The position numbers and the translations under genes were made by a program. Shown here one piece after another: positions 54,214 to 63,664 of a stretch of 64,000 bases of DNA. The notes below the pieces were generated by a model, which was given only the letters and a program-made list of their open reading frames with translations, was not told where the DNA came from and did no database searches. The stretch is from positions 1,794,001 to 1,858,000 of the forward strand of contig NZ_CP080327.1 in assembly GCF_019443285.1 (NCBI RefSeq), in the 5' to 3' direction. This stretch comes from Aquisediminimonas profunda. GTDB lineage: Bacteria; Pseudomonadota; Alphaproteobacteria; Sphingomonadales; Sphingomonadaceae. How positions within the stretch are numbered: position 1 is the stretch's first letter; each line of letters starts with the position of its first letter.

Positions 54214-54750
54214 TCAGGCGGCAGCGTGATTTGCCCCGGTTTCAAGGCCTTCGTCCACGTCCGTCAACAAGTCTTCAATGGCCTGCAGCCCTGCAGGAGA
54301 GAGGCGGAGCAAATAGGATCGCCCGTCTTTGGGATTCTTGGAACGCTCGATAAGCCCTCGTTCCGACAGGACCGTGACATAGCGCAGGGCGGTTGTAATG
54401 GGGACCATTGATGCGGCACAGACACTTGTCACGCTCACGTCCTGATTGCGACTATTGTGTATGTAAAGGTCCAGAATGATGTCCCATGCCGGATCGGAGA
54501 AAATGTCTCCGCCAAACCGCGCCGTCATCAATGCCTCACGACGCCTGCGAACTTGATACATCCTTTCGGCAAGCGCAGTTAAATCGTGTTCGGGGACTTT
54601 GCGTGGACCCTCTTTCGCTTCAGAGCTGGTCTTTATCAAACGCGACAAAAGATTCACAAAGGTTGACAATTCCTTGGCATCAAGACCAAGACTGTTCAAT
54701 TCCAAATCGTCGCCGAGAAGGTGAACCTGCCCCATGTGTTTACCCTTCAT
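54214..54750 (-). CDS. MarR-type winged-helix regulator
   Basis: 178 residues from the ATG at 54750; TTG and GTG codons just upstream are alternatives. The helix-turn-helix is seen in VSVTSVCAASMVPITTALRYVTVLSERGLIERS, with the wing KNPKDGRSYLLRLSPAG. A basic N-terminal region precedes it. It lies 114 bases before the PilZ gene on the same strand and diverges from the AraC-type gene. Ligand and targets unknown. Confidence 0.8.
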   Translation of the reverse strand: MKGKHMGQVHLLGDDLELNSLGLDAKELSTFVNLLSRLIKTSSEAKEGPRKVPEHDLTALAERMYQVRRRREALMTARFGGDIFSDPAWDIILDLYIHNSRNQDVSVTSVCAASMVPITTALRYVTVLSERGLIERSKNPKDGRSYLLRLSPAGLQAIEDLLTDVDEGLETGANHAAA

Positions 54751-55024
54751 CACCAAATGACTTATGTTCTGTGCATTTATCGATCACGTAACCTGCCACA
54801 ATAGGTAACTTCACTGACATTGTTTACATCTTTGTAACTAACTGCTCGCTCCCGTGCAATTTTCGAACATTAGTTTCGCTCAAAAAGAAAGAATGTAAAG
54901 CCAAAATTGCATCAGACTTCCCAAAGCCATCCATTTTGGCAGGATCTACTGCCGAATTTGGTTGGCTCCGATCCCGGTGGAGCGAATCACGCGTCACATT
55001 GCCAGTTCCAATTCCACCAAAAAA

Positions 55025-56080
55025 ATGACATTTTGCGTCATGGTTGATTCTAGAAATGAATCGGTAGCTCTTCCGATGCAGCACCTTAGGCTGGCGTTGC
55101 GGATGTTTGGGGGTGCGGCAGAAACCGTTGAAAGACTGCTGGCTGGTACGGGCCTTCACCAAAAAGATTTGGATGAACCGGATCTTACAGTTCCTGCTTC
55201 GGCCCTTTTGACAATTTGCGACAATGTTGCCGAAATGGTGGGCGAAGACTGGTTCCTGAATTTGCCCATTCTCTGGAGCACAGATGCGCATTCCGAGCTA
55301 GGTCTGGCGATGCGGGTTGCACCGGATTTCCGCGCAGCGATCGACGTGATGTCTGAATTTGCCCACTACCGCTGGCCGGTCATGCATTTCGATAGGCGCG
55401 ACGATCGCGTCAATATTGTGATCACCTTGGGACTGCTAGTTCCGGTCAGCCCCAAAAACCGGCACTTCGCAATGTGCGTTGCCTTCCTCTCGTTCCAGTC
55501 GATCGTCAACGCGATGTTTATTCAGAAAGCTAATGCGATCCGATATGAATGTGAAGGTGATCCGCCTCCTTATGCGGCGCGCCTGTCCGAGTTGTTTTCA
55601 GGCAAAATCTCCTGGGGTCATGGCCGATCGACTATTACAATACCCCAGGAATTGGCCAATCAGATTTCCCCGATGGCCAGCCCTGCACTCTTTACAACGC
55701 TCCTGAAGGCATTGCGAAAAATTGCGGCAGATCAAGGTCAGAAGCACCCGATGATCTCTCAGAAAGTTGCGATCACGCTTGACAATGTCACGCTTGGCCG
55801 CCTTGACGCAGAAGAGGTCGCCCAAAGGATTGGCATCTCAAGGCGCACCATGGAGCGCCGCCTTCGCGAAGAAGGCACAAGCTTTCGGGAGCTTTCAAAT
55901 GCGTCATTGAAGCAGCGGCTTGAACAAGCGCTGCGTGACCCCGGCATTACGGCTGAAAGCATGGCCGAACGTCTTGGCTTCCATGACGCATCAAGCCTGT
56001 TGCGTGCCAGCCGCAGACTGTTTGGCGCATCGTTTTCACAACTCAGGCGGGAAGCCAAAACGCGTCAATCCGCAAACTGA
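55025..56080 (+). CDS. AraC family regulator (OruR/ArgR-like)
   Basis: 351 residues from the ATG at 55025; the ATG at 55040 is equally possible and no ribosome site decides. An N-terminal ligand-sensing domain of the arabinose-binding type (about 20-205) precedes the double helix-turn-helix: LDAEEVAQRIGISRRTMERRL and ITAESMAERLGFHDASSLLRA, ending FGASFSQLRREA. It diverges from the MarR gene across a 274-base AT-richer gap in which I see no clear operator. Target unknown. Confidence 0.88.
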   Translation: MTFCVMVDSRNESVALPMQHLRLALRMFGGAAETVERLLAGTGLHQKDLDEPDLTVPASALLTICDNVAEMVGEDWFLNLPILWSTDAHSELGLAMRVAPDFRAAIDVMSEFAHYRWPVMHFDRRDDRVNIVITLGLLVPVSPKNRHFAMCVAFLSFQSIVNAMFIQKANAIRYECEGDPPPYAARLSELFSGKISWGHGRSTITIPQELANQISPMASPALFTTLLKALRKIAADQGQKHPMISQKVAITLDNVTLGRLDAEEVAQRIGISRRTMERRLREEGTSFRELSNASLKQRLEQALRDPGITAESMAERLGFHDASSLLRASRRLFGASFSQLRREAKTRQSAN

Positions 56081-56107
56081 GGCCCGCGCGGCATTTTTCA
56101 CCTTGCG

Positions 56108-57919
56108 CTATAGCGATACAATGGCTGCTTTCGTGCGTTCCGCAATCCGCCTTTCGAGTATCGAGAGTGGCATTGCCCCTTCCTTGAGGATTTCGTGGAA
56201 TTGTCTCAGATCGAATTTTGCTCCCAGTGCTGCTTGGGCATTAGAACGGGCTCTGAGCCAAGCGGCATGACCGACCTTATAGCTGCAAGCCTGACCGGGC
56301 TGCGTGCAATAGCGCTCAACCTCACGCTTTGAGCGCGGTGCCGCAAACCCTGTCGTCTGCACCATGTAGTCAGTGGCCTGTTCGCGAGACCAGCGTTTTG
56401 TGTGGATCCCCGTATCGACAACAAGGCGGGCCGCGCGAAAGAGAAAGGATTGCAGGTAGCCGGCGCGTTCAAGGGGTGTGGCATAGGCTCCGAGTTCATC
56501 CGCCAACTGTTCGGCATAGAGGGCCCAGCCTTCGCTGTAGGCACTGAAGCCGCCAATTTTGCGCAGGGTTGGAATATCGCCCGAGGTCTGCGCTGTGCTG
56601 ATCTGCAAATGATGGCCCGGCACGCCTTCGTGGTATGTGAGTGAAGGCAGACCATATTTGGGCCAATCGCCGACATCCTTTAGATTGATGAAGTAAATGG
56701 CGGGGCGCGAACCATCAAGCGAAGCCCGGTTATAGTAGCCGTTCGAAGCCCCATCCTGGATCTCGACCGGCACTGCCCGGATTTCGAGCGGAGTGTTCGG
56801 CACGGTTGCGAACGCTTGAGGCAATTTGGCGCACATTGCCTTTACACTGTCATTCAGTGCCGCAATCAATGCAGCCTTGCCTTCCGGCGTGCCGGCATAG
56901 AGTTGATCGGGATTGACGTTGAGAGCCGCAAGCCTGGATCCAACGGACCCGTTTGTCATGCCCTGAGCCTTGAGGATCGCGTCGAGTTGGGCAGTGATTT
57001 CTGCAACCTGAGCCAGCCCCATGCGATGCACTTCGTCCGGCGGATAATCTGTTGTTGTCCACTGTTTGAGAGCTGCCCCGTAAATCGCGTCGCCCTGCGG
57101 CACGCGCCAAAGGCCATCACCCGCTGCAGTTGTCGGGCGCAATTTCTTGACGAGTTCAATCTGGCGATCAAGCGCAGGGTAAACCTTGCCATCGACAAGC
57201 GCTGCGGCGCGCTTTTCCCAGTCCCCGGCGATCCCTTTTGCCGCTGCACGTGTCACGAGTGATTGGACAATGCTGCTTGAGTTCGCCTGCTGGTTTCGGA
57301 GCTTCGCCATTTGGCCGAGCGTAAGCTCGAGAGAGAAATCAGGGGCCAGATACCCGCGTGAAGCGTCTTCCCTTTGGACATCGCTATCAGAGTCAAGAAC
57401 GGTGGCAAACGCTTCGAGCCTTGCAAGATAAGCCTCGCAATCGGCCGTTGTGCCAATTGTATGAGCGGTATTCAGGAAGTCCGGAATCTCGAAATAGGCG
57501 CCTCCTTGCTGGAATATCCGGTAGGGTCGGCCAACTGATGCCAGTCCGAAACGGGCTGGTGCGACGGTTTGTTGTTCAAGAAAATAGCTGACGACTTCAA
57601 GATTGAGCGCTGCAGCTGGCGGCAGCGCGCCCGGCTTGAACGCGGCAAGTTCCGCCAGCCCCTTTCTGACCAGCTGCAGCTGCTTTTGCGTCCCTGCCGC
57701 AGAGTCGTCATCAAGCTGCGATTTTGCCCCGGCGCGCGCGCCCTTGTCCAGACCAAGGCTCGAGACCAGGGCAGGAGAAATATCGAGGAAGCGCTGGAAA
57801 ATCGTCTCAAATGCCGCATTGAGTTCAGCTTCCTGAGGTGAAGCCTGCGCTGATACTCGACCGGACGCCGCTACAAGCGCCGCAATGCTGCTGGAAATGA
57901 TGAATGTTCTGCGGTCCAT
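56108..57919 (-). CDS. DUF885 family exported protein, putative metallopeptidase (copy 2)
   Basis: 603 residues from the ATG at 57919 (MDRRTFIISSSIAALVAASG), a Tat-like twin-arginine signal. The family zinc-site-like segment is YHEGVPGHHLQ, followed by VDTGIHTKRWSREQA and EVERYCTQPGQACSYKVG. It is clearly a paralogue of 15328-17127, but uses a Tat-type rather than a Sec-type signal. Likely a periplasmic peptidase; substrate unknown. It converges on the AraC gene. Confidence 0.85.
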   Translation of the reverse strand: MDRRTFIISSSIAALVAASGRVSAQASPQEAELNAAFETIFQRFLDISPALVSSLGLDKGARAGAKSQLDDDSAAGTQKQLQLVRKGLAELAAFKPGALPPAAALNLEVVSYFLEQQTVAPARFGLASVGRPYRIFQQGGAYFEIPDFLNTAHTIGTTADCEAYLARLEAFATVLDSDSDVQREDASRGYLAPDFSLELTLGQMAKLRNQQANSSSIVQSLVTRAAAKGIAGDWEKRAAALVDGKVYPALDRQIELVKKLRPTTAAGDGLWRVPQGDAIYGAALKQWTTTDYPPDEVHRMGLAQVAEITAQLDAILKAQGMTNGSVGSRLAALNVNPDQLYAGTPEGKAALIAALNDSVKAMCAKLPQAFATVPNTPLEIRAVPVEIQDGASNGYYNRASLDGSRPAIYFINLKDVGDWPKYGLPSLTYHEGVPGHHLQISTAQTSGDIPTLRKIGGFSAYSEGWALYAEQLADELGAYATPLERAGYLQSFLFRAARLVVDTGIHTKRWSREQATDYMVQTTGFAAPRSKREVERYCTQPGQACSYKVGHAAWLRARSNAQAALGAKFDLRQFHEILKEGAMPLSILERRIAERTKAAIVSL

Positions 57920-58122
57920 ATCCCCTCCTTTTATCCGATGACTTTTTTCTAGCGGGCGGTCGATGGTCGTCCAGAACAAACCGCCTCATTGCTTGAAAGT
58001 TTCGACGAGCGACAGGAGTGGTTCGGAAAGTGTAAGGTCCAAATCACAGTACACAGTGGCAAAGTGCTCAAGACTGATTACCGTCAGCACCGATTCGCAT
58101 TCTTAAAATCAGAGGAATTCTG

Positions 58123-58716
58123 GTGGCCTTCAATGATCTGACGTCTCCAATCCGCCTGATTGAAACACGTCGTTCCGGCAAGCCGAGGGACATGGTCGAA
58201 CCTGGGCCCAACCCTGCCCAACTGGATCAGATTCTTGCAGCCGCAATGCGGGTGCCGGATCATGGCAAGCTGGCGCCCTGGCGCTTCATTGTGGTTGATG
58301 CGGACAAGCGTGACGCCTTGGCAGATTTGATTGTAGGAGCTTATCTTGCGGAAAAGCCTGATGCTGGCCGGCTGGAACTTGATGCGCTGGAACAGTTTGC
58401 GCGCCAGGCGCCAACGCTTGTCGTCGTCATTTCGACGCCAGATTCCCAATCCAGGATTCCGGGATGGGAGCAACAACTTTCGGCGGGCGCTGCCTGTATG
58501 ATGATGCTGCATGCATCACATGCGCTTGGCTATGTCGCAAGCTGGCTCACAGGATGGGCTGCTTATTCCGACGCTGTACGAAACGCCTTTGCGGGCAGTG
58601 AGGACAGGATTGCCGGCTTCATCTTCATTGGTTCTCCGGGCAAGGCCCTCAGCGAGCGCCCTCGCCCTGAATTCGCGACCATTGTCAGTCACTGGCGCAA
58701 CAAAATTGAGGGCTGA
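58123..58716 (+). CDS. Nitroreductase family protein
   Basis: 197 residues from the GTG at 58123, 7 bases after GAGGAA. FMN-binding nitroreductase fold: LIETRRSGKPRDM at the start, AAMRVPDHGKLAPWRF and GAACMMMLHASHALGYVASWLTG. NAD(P)H-dependent reduction of nitro or quinone compounds. It resembles the short YdjA-like branch. The GntR-type gene with its palindromic operator follows 31 bases later, and may control this gene or itself. Confidence 0.87.
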   Translation: MAFNDLTSPIRLIETRRSGKPRDMVEPGPNPAQLDQILAAAMRVPDHGKLAPWRFIVVDADKRDALADLIVGAYLAEKPDAGRLELDALEQFARQAPTLVVVISTPDSQSRIPGWEQQLSAGAACMMMLHASHALGYVASWLTGWAAYSDAVRNAFAGSEDRIAGFIFIGSPGKALSERPRPEFATIVSHWRNKIEG

Positions 58717-58726
58717 CAATAGGATG

Positions 58727-58760
58727 CATTTGGTGTATTAGAACGACATGACACCAAATG
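58727..58760 (+). promoter_or_regulatory. Perfect inverted repeat over the GntR start codon
   Basis: CATTTGGTGT and ACACCAAATG are exact 10-bp inverted copies with a 14-base spacer. The ATG at 58748 is the last part of the spacer, so the right arm is the first codons. This is the expected form of a dimeric GntR (YtrA-type) operator, giving autorepression. Confidence 0.75.
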
Positions 58761-59104
58761 ATTCCGCTGATATCCCGGTCTATCTCAGGCTACGAGGCCT
58801 GTTGGCAGCGGCGATTCTCGAAGGAAAGTTCTCAGAAGGGGATCAATTGCCCTCTGTCCGCTCATTTGCGGCTGACCACGGTGCGAATCCGCTGACTGTC
58901 GCCAAGGCCTATCAGGCCTTGCAAGATGATGGCTATGTGTCGGTCAGGAGAGGTGTCGGCATGTTCGTTGCCGAAGGTGCAGTGGATCGACTGCGCGTTC
59001 AGGAGCGCGAGACTTTTCTGACCCGCGTCTGGCCGCGGATGCGTGCACATATCGAACGACTTGGCATCGACCCCGCTGAACTAGTCATGCGGGAGCCCGC
59101 CTGA
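58748..59104 (+). CDS. GntR family regulator, YtrA subfamily
   Basis: 118 residues: a winged-helix domain (about 10-75) with EGDQLPSVRSFAADHGANPLTVAKAYQALQDDGYV, then a short helical tail. The small C-terminus marks the YtrA subfamily, which usually sits in front of ABC transporter genes. Here the neighbours are a nitroreductase and a phosphatase instead. The inverted repeat at its start strongly suggests autoregulation. Confidence 0.88.
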   Translation: MTPNDSADIPVYLRLRGLLAAAILEGKFSEGDQLPSVRSFAADHGANPLTVAKAYQALQDDGYVSVRRGVGMFVAEGAVDRLRVQERETFLTRVWPRMRAHIERLGIDPAELVMREPA

Positions 59105-59168
59105 ACGCTAGTCAAGGATGGTGATCCGGATTATAGGATGACTCCCCCTTGGTCGAATTGATGGTCCT

Positions 59169-59930
59169 ATGGTGTTCAAGCGGCTCTTTGGCCGGAAAGA
59201 AGAAATCCCGCCGCGCATCTGGACCGTTCCCGAAGGGCAACGCATATACGCGATTGGCGATATCCACGGCAGGCTGGATTTGCTCGATCAGCTGATTCTG
59301 CAGATTGAACAGGACAATGCGTCTCGCAGCCGCGTAAGGACCCAGATCATATTTCTCGGGGACCTTTGTGATCGGGGTCCCAACTCACGTGGCGTCATCG
59401 AGCGCGTCATGCAACTCGCATCCGCAAGTTCCGACGTTCGCCTGATCGCTGGAAATCATGAGGAACTCCTCATCCGCGCCTGGGAAGGTGATCGGCGTTC
59501 TGCCGGTTTGATCAATCGCGTAGGGGGGCGGGAGACTTTGCTCAGCTATGGCGTTGATGAAGTCAAATATGATGAGGCCGACTCCGATGAATTGCTGGAC
59601 ATGTTCGTCACGCATATCCCGGAAAGCCATATCGCATTTTTGAAGGCTGCTGACGACTGGATCGTTGCAGGCGATTATCTGTTCGTTCACGCCGGGATCA
59701 GGCCGGGCGACGCCATCGAAGAACAAAGAACCAACGACCTGCGATGGATACGCCGCGAATTCACCGATTTTGAGCGTGACCACGGGATGATGGTCGTGCA
59801 TGGGCACACCATAACAGAAGACGTCGAAGAGCGGGCCAACCGGATCGGTATAGATACGGGGGCGTATGCATCCGGCAAGCTGACTGCGCTGGGCCTTCAA
59901 GGCTCAGAACGATGGTTCCTGCAGACCTAG
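59169..59930 (+). CDS. Metallophosphoesterase (Ser/Thr phosphatase-like)
   Basis: 253 residues of the calcineurin-like fold: DIHGRLDLLDQL, GDLCDRGPNS, GNHEELLIR and a later VHAGIRPG and VHGHTI. The second motif has LC where most have YV. It resembles bacterial PrpA/ApaH-like enzymes, dephosphorylating proteins or nucleoside polyphosphates. Its TAG overlaps the converging arsC stop in the palindrome CTAG (59927-59930). Confidence 0.87.
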   Translation: MVFKRLFGRKEEIPPRIWTVPEGQRIYAIGDIHGRLDLLDQLILQIEQDNASRSRVRTQIIFLGDLCDRGPNSRGVIERVMQLASASSDVRLIAGNHEELLIRAWEGDRRSAGLINRVGGRETLLSYGVDEVKYDEADSDELLDMFVTHIPESHIAFLKAADDWIVAGDYLFVHAGIRPGDAIEEQRTNDLRWIRREFTDFERDHGMMVVHGHTITEDVEERANRIGIDTGAYASGKLTALGLQGSERWFLQT

Positions 59931-60271
59931 AGTATTTCGCGCACGGTTTCCTGAGGTCGGCAAAGCCGAACCCCCTTATCGGTTTCAACCAAAGGTCTTT
60001 CAATAAGGATGGGGTGCACAGCCATGGCCGCCAGAATGGCTTCATCATCGGCCTCGAGAAGTCCAAGTTCTTCTGCAGGAGAACCTCTGGTTCTCAGGCC
60101 CTGGCGAGGAGTGATTCCGGCGCGATCATAAAGCGAACGAAGCTTTTCGACGGTTGGTGCAGACTTCAGATATTCAATCACCGTCAATTCGACACCGTTT
60201 GTCTCCTCCAGGATCGCCAGAGTCTTGCGCGACGTGCCGCAATTGGGATTGTGCCAGATTGTCGCCTTCAT
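59927..60271 (-). CDS. arsC: Arsenate reductase (glutaredoxin-coupled, ArsC)
   Basis: 114 residues from the ATG at 60271. The catalytic Cys11 is in IWHNPNCGTSRKT; the arginines of the arsenate site are in TPRQGLRTRGSP and HPILIERPLV. It reduces arsenate to arsenite using glutathione/glutaredoxin. No arsenite pump (arsB/acr3) or ArsR is adjacent, so it is an orphan; the YfgD-type branch without clear arsenic role is an alternative. Confidence 0.9.
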   Translation of the reverse strand: MKATIWHNPNCGTSRKTLAILEETNGVELTVIEYLKSAPTVEKLRSLYDRAGITPRQGLRTRGSPAEELGLLEADDEAILAAMAVHPILIERPLVETDKGVRLCRPQETVREIL

Positions 60272-60364
60272 GCGATTTTGTCCCTTTTTAACTGAAAACT
60301 GATTCTTTTTGTCGTATAATGAGTCTCTGTCGGAACCACGAACGGTGTGGAGTGCGATAACTGG

Positions 60365-60958
60365 ATGGTTGTTAGTCGTCGACAATTTGTAGCCGGAACT
60401 GCTGCGCTGGCCCTTGTGCCAACGCGTTCCTTTGCTGCTGTCGATGAAAATCAGTTACGCAGGATTGCGCATCGCGAACTTACCCGCAATCAATCGACGA
60501 TCTGGCTGAGAGACACTGTTGGAATTGCCGATTTCAGCCGGCCTTCAAGCGAGCCGAGATTCTTCGTGGTCGACATGATTAGTGGAGAGGTTCGGTCGTT
60601 CCTTGTTGCACACGGGCGCGGATCCGACCCAGAACATGAAGGTGTTGTCAGGCGCTTTTCAAATGAATTTGAGTCTCTTGCCTCATCGCGAGGCGCGTTC
60701 CTGACGCACACCTGGTATGAAGGAATCCACGGCCCATCAATGCGTCTCTATGGCCTTGATCCCGACAACAGCAATGCTGAGGCCCGAGCGATTGTGGTCC
60801 ATGGCGCATGGTATGCCAATCCTGACATGATTGAAAAATGGGGCAAGCTGGGGCGGAGCGATGGCTGTTTTGCGTTCCCTGAGGACGATCTGATGCAGAT
60901 TATCGCACGCGTCGGCCCGGGGCGGCTGATCTTTTCCGACAAACTCTTGGACGCCTGA
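60365..60958 (+). CDS. L,D-transpeptidase catalytic-domain protein, Tat-type signal
   Basis: 197 residues from the ATG at 60365. A twin-arginine-like signal (MVVSRRQFVAGTAALALVP) leads into a catalytic domain of the PF13645 kind: HTWYEGIHGPSMRLYGLDP, IVVHGAWYANPDM and the nucleophile in GRSDGCFAFP. These domains likely cross-link peptidoglycan via diaminopimelate bonds, but activity is less established than for the YkuD family. It converges on a different-family L,D-transpeptidase with 6 bases between. Confidence 0.82.
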   Translation: MVVSRRQFVAGTAALALVPTRSFAAVDENQLRRIAHRELTRNQSTIWLRDTVGIADFSRPSSEPRFFVVDMISGEVRSFLVAHGRGSDPEHEGVVRRFSNEFESLASSRGAFLTHTWYEGIHGPSMRLYGLDPDNSNAEARAIVVHGAWYANPDMIEKWGKLGRSDGCFAFPEDDLMQIIARVGPGRLIFSDKLLDA

Positions 60959-60964
60959 TTAGGA

Positions 60965-62305
60965 TCAGGCGCCTGGTGCCTCGATCGGCACCACAATGGC
61001 TGGTGTCGTGACAATCTTGTCTTGGCGCGGCTGCGCAAAGGACGCGATGACGGGAGCATCGCGACCGTAAATGTCGGCGAAGCTGTTCAGCTTGCCGTCG
61101 CCATTACTCGCCATCGTGAAGTAATTGATAAACACTTGAACTGGTTCGGTGAACGGAATCCTGTCGTTCAGTCCTCGCTTGAAAAGCGTCGCCGCTTCAT
61201 GTGGGTCGAAGTCTGCTTGCAAGATCGACATCAGGATAGCGAATTCGACGGCGCGGTCGGTGCGAATACAGCCATGGCTGAGCGCACGGACGGAGCGGTC
61301 GAACAGATTGCGTGCAGGTGTGTCGTGCAGGAAAATGGCGTGCGGATTGGGCATGTCCATCTTCATCATGCCCAGCGAGTTGCCTGGCCCGAACTTTTGA
61401 ACCACCGAGAGGTTCTTGCCTGATCCAGTCCAGGTATAGCCGCGCGCGCGCGCTGCCGCCGGGTTGTTTGTGATGAGCGCGCCCACGCTTTCCTTGATGA
61501 TGCTCTGTGGGATCGTCCAGGTGGGATGGATGATCATGCCGATAGCTTGCGCATCGAGTTGGGGGGTCGCGGTTTTGGGTGCGCCGACAATTGCGCGATA
61601 TGTCGCGATGTTCTTGCCCTTGCCGACGACGCGGACAATGTATTCCGGGACATTTACATAGACATAACGCTTGCCGAGATCGTGTGGCAGCCAGCGCCAC
61701 CGGTCCATATTGGTCTTGATAATTTGCTGACGAACAGTGTCCTTGGTGGTCGCCAGCGCTGCTTTCAGCGCTGCATAGTCCGGATGGGTCGGCTCCACCG
61801 AAGCAAAGACACCTTCAATGTCATGGCTGTCCAACGCCTTGCGCAGCATTTCGTCAGTCGGGAAGGTGGCCGCGTCAGGATCCCTGATGAACCATTGAAC
61901 CCGCGCAGTATAGGGTGTGCGGCCATCACGCAGGTCAACAAGCAACTGCGTGAAAGCCAAAGTCGCCAGATCGTTGAGCGCGGTTCCCTCCCCAGCCTTG
62001 ATCGCAGCCTGCAGCGCGTCCGGACCATAATCAGCCGGATTGAGCCCGCGAGTTCCGACGCCTTGAATGAATGCCAGCAGCGCAGAGGCGTTGCCGAGCG
62101 TCCACGCTGGCGCAGGTTGCGCCGGAATTGCGGCCGGCGCCGCAACTGTGGGTGGCACTACCGGAGAAGCCGGCGCAGGAGTCTGCGTCTGCAAGGTTGG
62201 TGGCAGAAGGTTGACTGGCGTGACCGGCTTTGGCGTTTCCGCAAGAGCAGGAGCCGCCAACGCCAATACAATACTCGTCCCAATCACAGCCTTGTTCACG
62301 GCCAT
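60965..62305 (-). CDS. L,D-transpeptidase (YcbB/LdtD-like)
   Basis: 446 residues from the ATG at 62305, after GGAGG; a TTG at 62308 overlaps it. Signal peptide (about 1-22), a long proline-rich linker (TPVNLLPPTLQTQTPAPASP), a scaffold and the YkuD catalytic domain with HDTPARNLFDRSVRALSHG and the nucleophile in HGCIRTDRAVEF. It forms 3-3 cross-links in peptidoglycan in the periplasm. It starts 6 bases after accC stops, so it is in the accB-accC transcript. Confidence 0.93.
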   Translation of the reverse strand: MAVNKAVIGTSIVLALAAPALAETPKPVTPVNLLPPTLQTQTPAPASPVVPPTVAAPAAIPAQPAPAWTLGNASALLAFIQGVGTRGLNPADYGPDALQAAIKAGEGTALNDLATLAFTQLLVDLRDGRTPYTARVQWFIRDPDAATFPTDEMLRKALDSHDIEGVFASVEPTHPDYAALKAALATTKDTVRQQIIKTNMDRWRWLPHDLGKRYVYVNVPEYIVRVVGKGKNIATYRAIVGAPKTATPQLDAQAIGMIIHPTWTIPQSIIKESVGALITNNPAAARARGYTWTGSGKNLSVVQKFGPGNSLGMMKMDMPNPHAIFLHDTPARNLFDRSVRALSHGCIRTDRAVEFAILMSILQADFDPHEAATLFKRGLNDRIPFTEPVQVFINYFTMASNGDGKLNSFADIYGRDAPVIASFAQPRQDKIVTTPAIVVPIEAPGA

Positions 62306-62311
62306 CAAGCA

Positions 62312-63664
62312 TCAACCTCCGGCTTTTTCTGCAAGCCAATCCTCAAGCCACTTGATCGAATAGTTGCCGTCAATAACATCGGGCGCTCGGAGAAGTTCCT
62401 GATGCAACGGGATGTTTGTCTTGATCCCGTCAACAACCATTTCTTCAAGCGCACGGCGCATCCGCATCATGCAGCTTTCACGTGTGCGACCATATACGAT
62501 GAGCTTCGCAATCATCGAGTCATAATATGGGGGAACACGATACCCTGCGTAAAGCCCGCTATCCACGCGGACATGCATGCCGCCCGGCGGATGATAATAG
62601 TTCACTGGTCCAGGTGAGGGAGCAAAGGTGCGGGGATCTTCCGCATTGATCCTGCATTCGATGGCATGACCGCGAAATTCGAGAACATCCTGCGTGACCG
62701 AAAGCCCCTTGCCCTCAGCGACGCGGATCTGCTCGCGAACCAGATCAAAGCCAGTGATCATTTCCGTTACGGGGTGCTCAACCTGGATGCGGGTATTCAT
62801 TTCGATGAAGTAGAATTGGCCGTCTTCCCAAAGGAACTCGATCGTGCCGGCGCCCCTGTAGCCCATGTCTGCCATCGCCTTTGAGACGATCCCGCCCATG
62901 CGCATGCGCTCTTCGGAGCTGATGACAGGTGAGGGGGCCTCTTCAAGAACCTTTTGGTGACGCCGCTGGAGCGAGCAATCGCGTTCCCCAAGATGAATGG
63001 CATTGCCATTGCCATCGCCGAATACCTGGAACTCGATATGCCTTGGATTGCCCAGATATTTTTCGAGATAGACCGTCGCATCGCCAAATGCGGCTTTGGC
63101 CTCTGTGCCCGCCTGCTGCATCTGGCTTTCAAGTTCGCTTTCCGAGTTCACGACCTTCATGCCGCGCCCGCCGCCGCCGGAAGCGGCTTTGATGATCACT
63201 GGATAGCCGATATCTTTAGCAATCCGCTTTGCTTCGCCCACGTCGTCGATTGCGCCGTCAGAGCCAGGGACAAGCGGCATGCCCAGTGCACCCGCCGTCT
63301 TCTTGGCCTGGACCTTGTCTCCCATGGTCCGAATATGTTCGGGCTTTGGGCCAACAAACGCAATCTTGTGTTCTTCCACAATCTCCGCAAAGCGCGCGTT
63401 TTCCGAGAGGAAACCATAGCCCGGGTGGATCGCATCGGCGTTGCTGATCTCGGCCGCAGAAATGATCGCCGGAATGTTGAGGTAACTGTCCTTGGCCGCT
63501 GGGGGGCCGATGCAAACAGCTTCATCGGCCAATCTGACGTGCATCGCGTCCACGTCTGCTGTCGAATGGACAGCGACCGTCTTGATCCCCATTTCATGTG
63601 CAGCGCGGTGAATGCGAAGCGCGATTTCACCGCGGTTTGCGATGAGCAGCTTTTCGATGGTCAT
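62312..63664 (-). CDS. accC: Acetyl-CoA carboxylase, biotin carboxylase subunit
   Basis: 450 residues, the standard length. Carboxylates biotin on AccB with ATP and bicarbonate for malonyl-CoA and fatty-acid synthesis. ATP-grasp features: [54 protein letters not shown] and [16 protein letters not shown]. The ATG overlaps the accB stop as ATGA (63661-63664). Confidence 0.98.
   Translation of the reverse strand: MTIEKLLIANRGEIALRIHRAAHEMGIKTVAVHSTADVDAMHVRLADEAVCIGPPAAKDSYLNIPAIISAAEISNADAIHPGYGFLSENARFAEIVEEHKIAFVGPKPEHIRTMGDKVQAKKTAGALGMPLVPGSDGAIDDVGEAKRIAKDIGYPVIIKAASGGGGRGMKVVNSESELESQMQQAGTEAKAAFGDATVYLEKYLGNPRHIEFQVFGDGNGNAIHLGERDCSLQRRHQKVLEEAPSPVISSEERMRMGGIVSKAMADMGYRGAGTIEFLWEDGQFYFIEMNTRIQVEHPVTEMITGFDLVREQIRVAEGKGLSVTQDVLEFRGHAIECRINAEDPRTFAPSPGPVNYYHPPGGMHVRVDSGLYAGYRVPPYYDSMIAKLIVYGRTRESCMMRMRRALEEMVVDGIKTNIPLHQELLRAPDVIDGNYSIKWLEDWLAEKAGG

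Noticed and set aside
54757-55024. GTAAC-containing repeats between the MarR and AraC genes
   Set aside because: Three short GTAAC words occur, but they are neither evenly spaced nor in a consistent orientation; no operator can be argued.
61526-62617. 363-residue plus-strand open frame
   Set aside because: Antisense to the L,D-transpeptidase and the end of accC; composition is Arg-rich and without domains.
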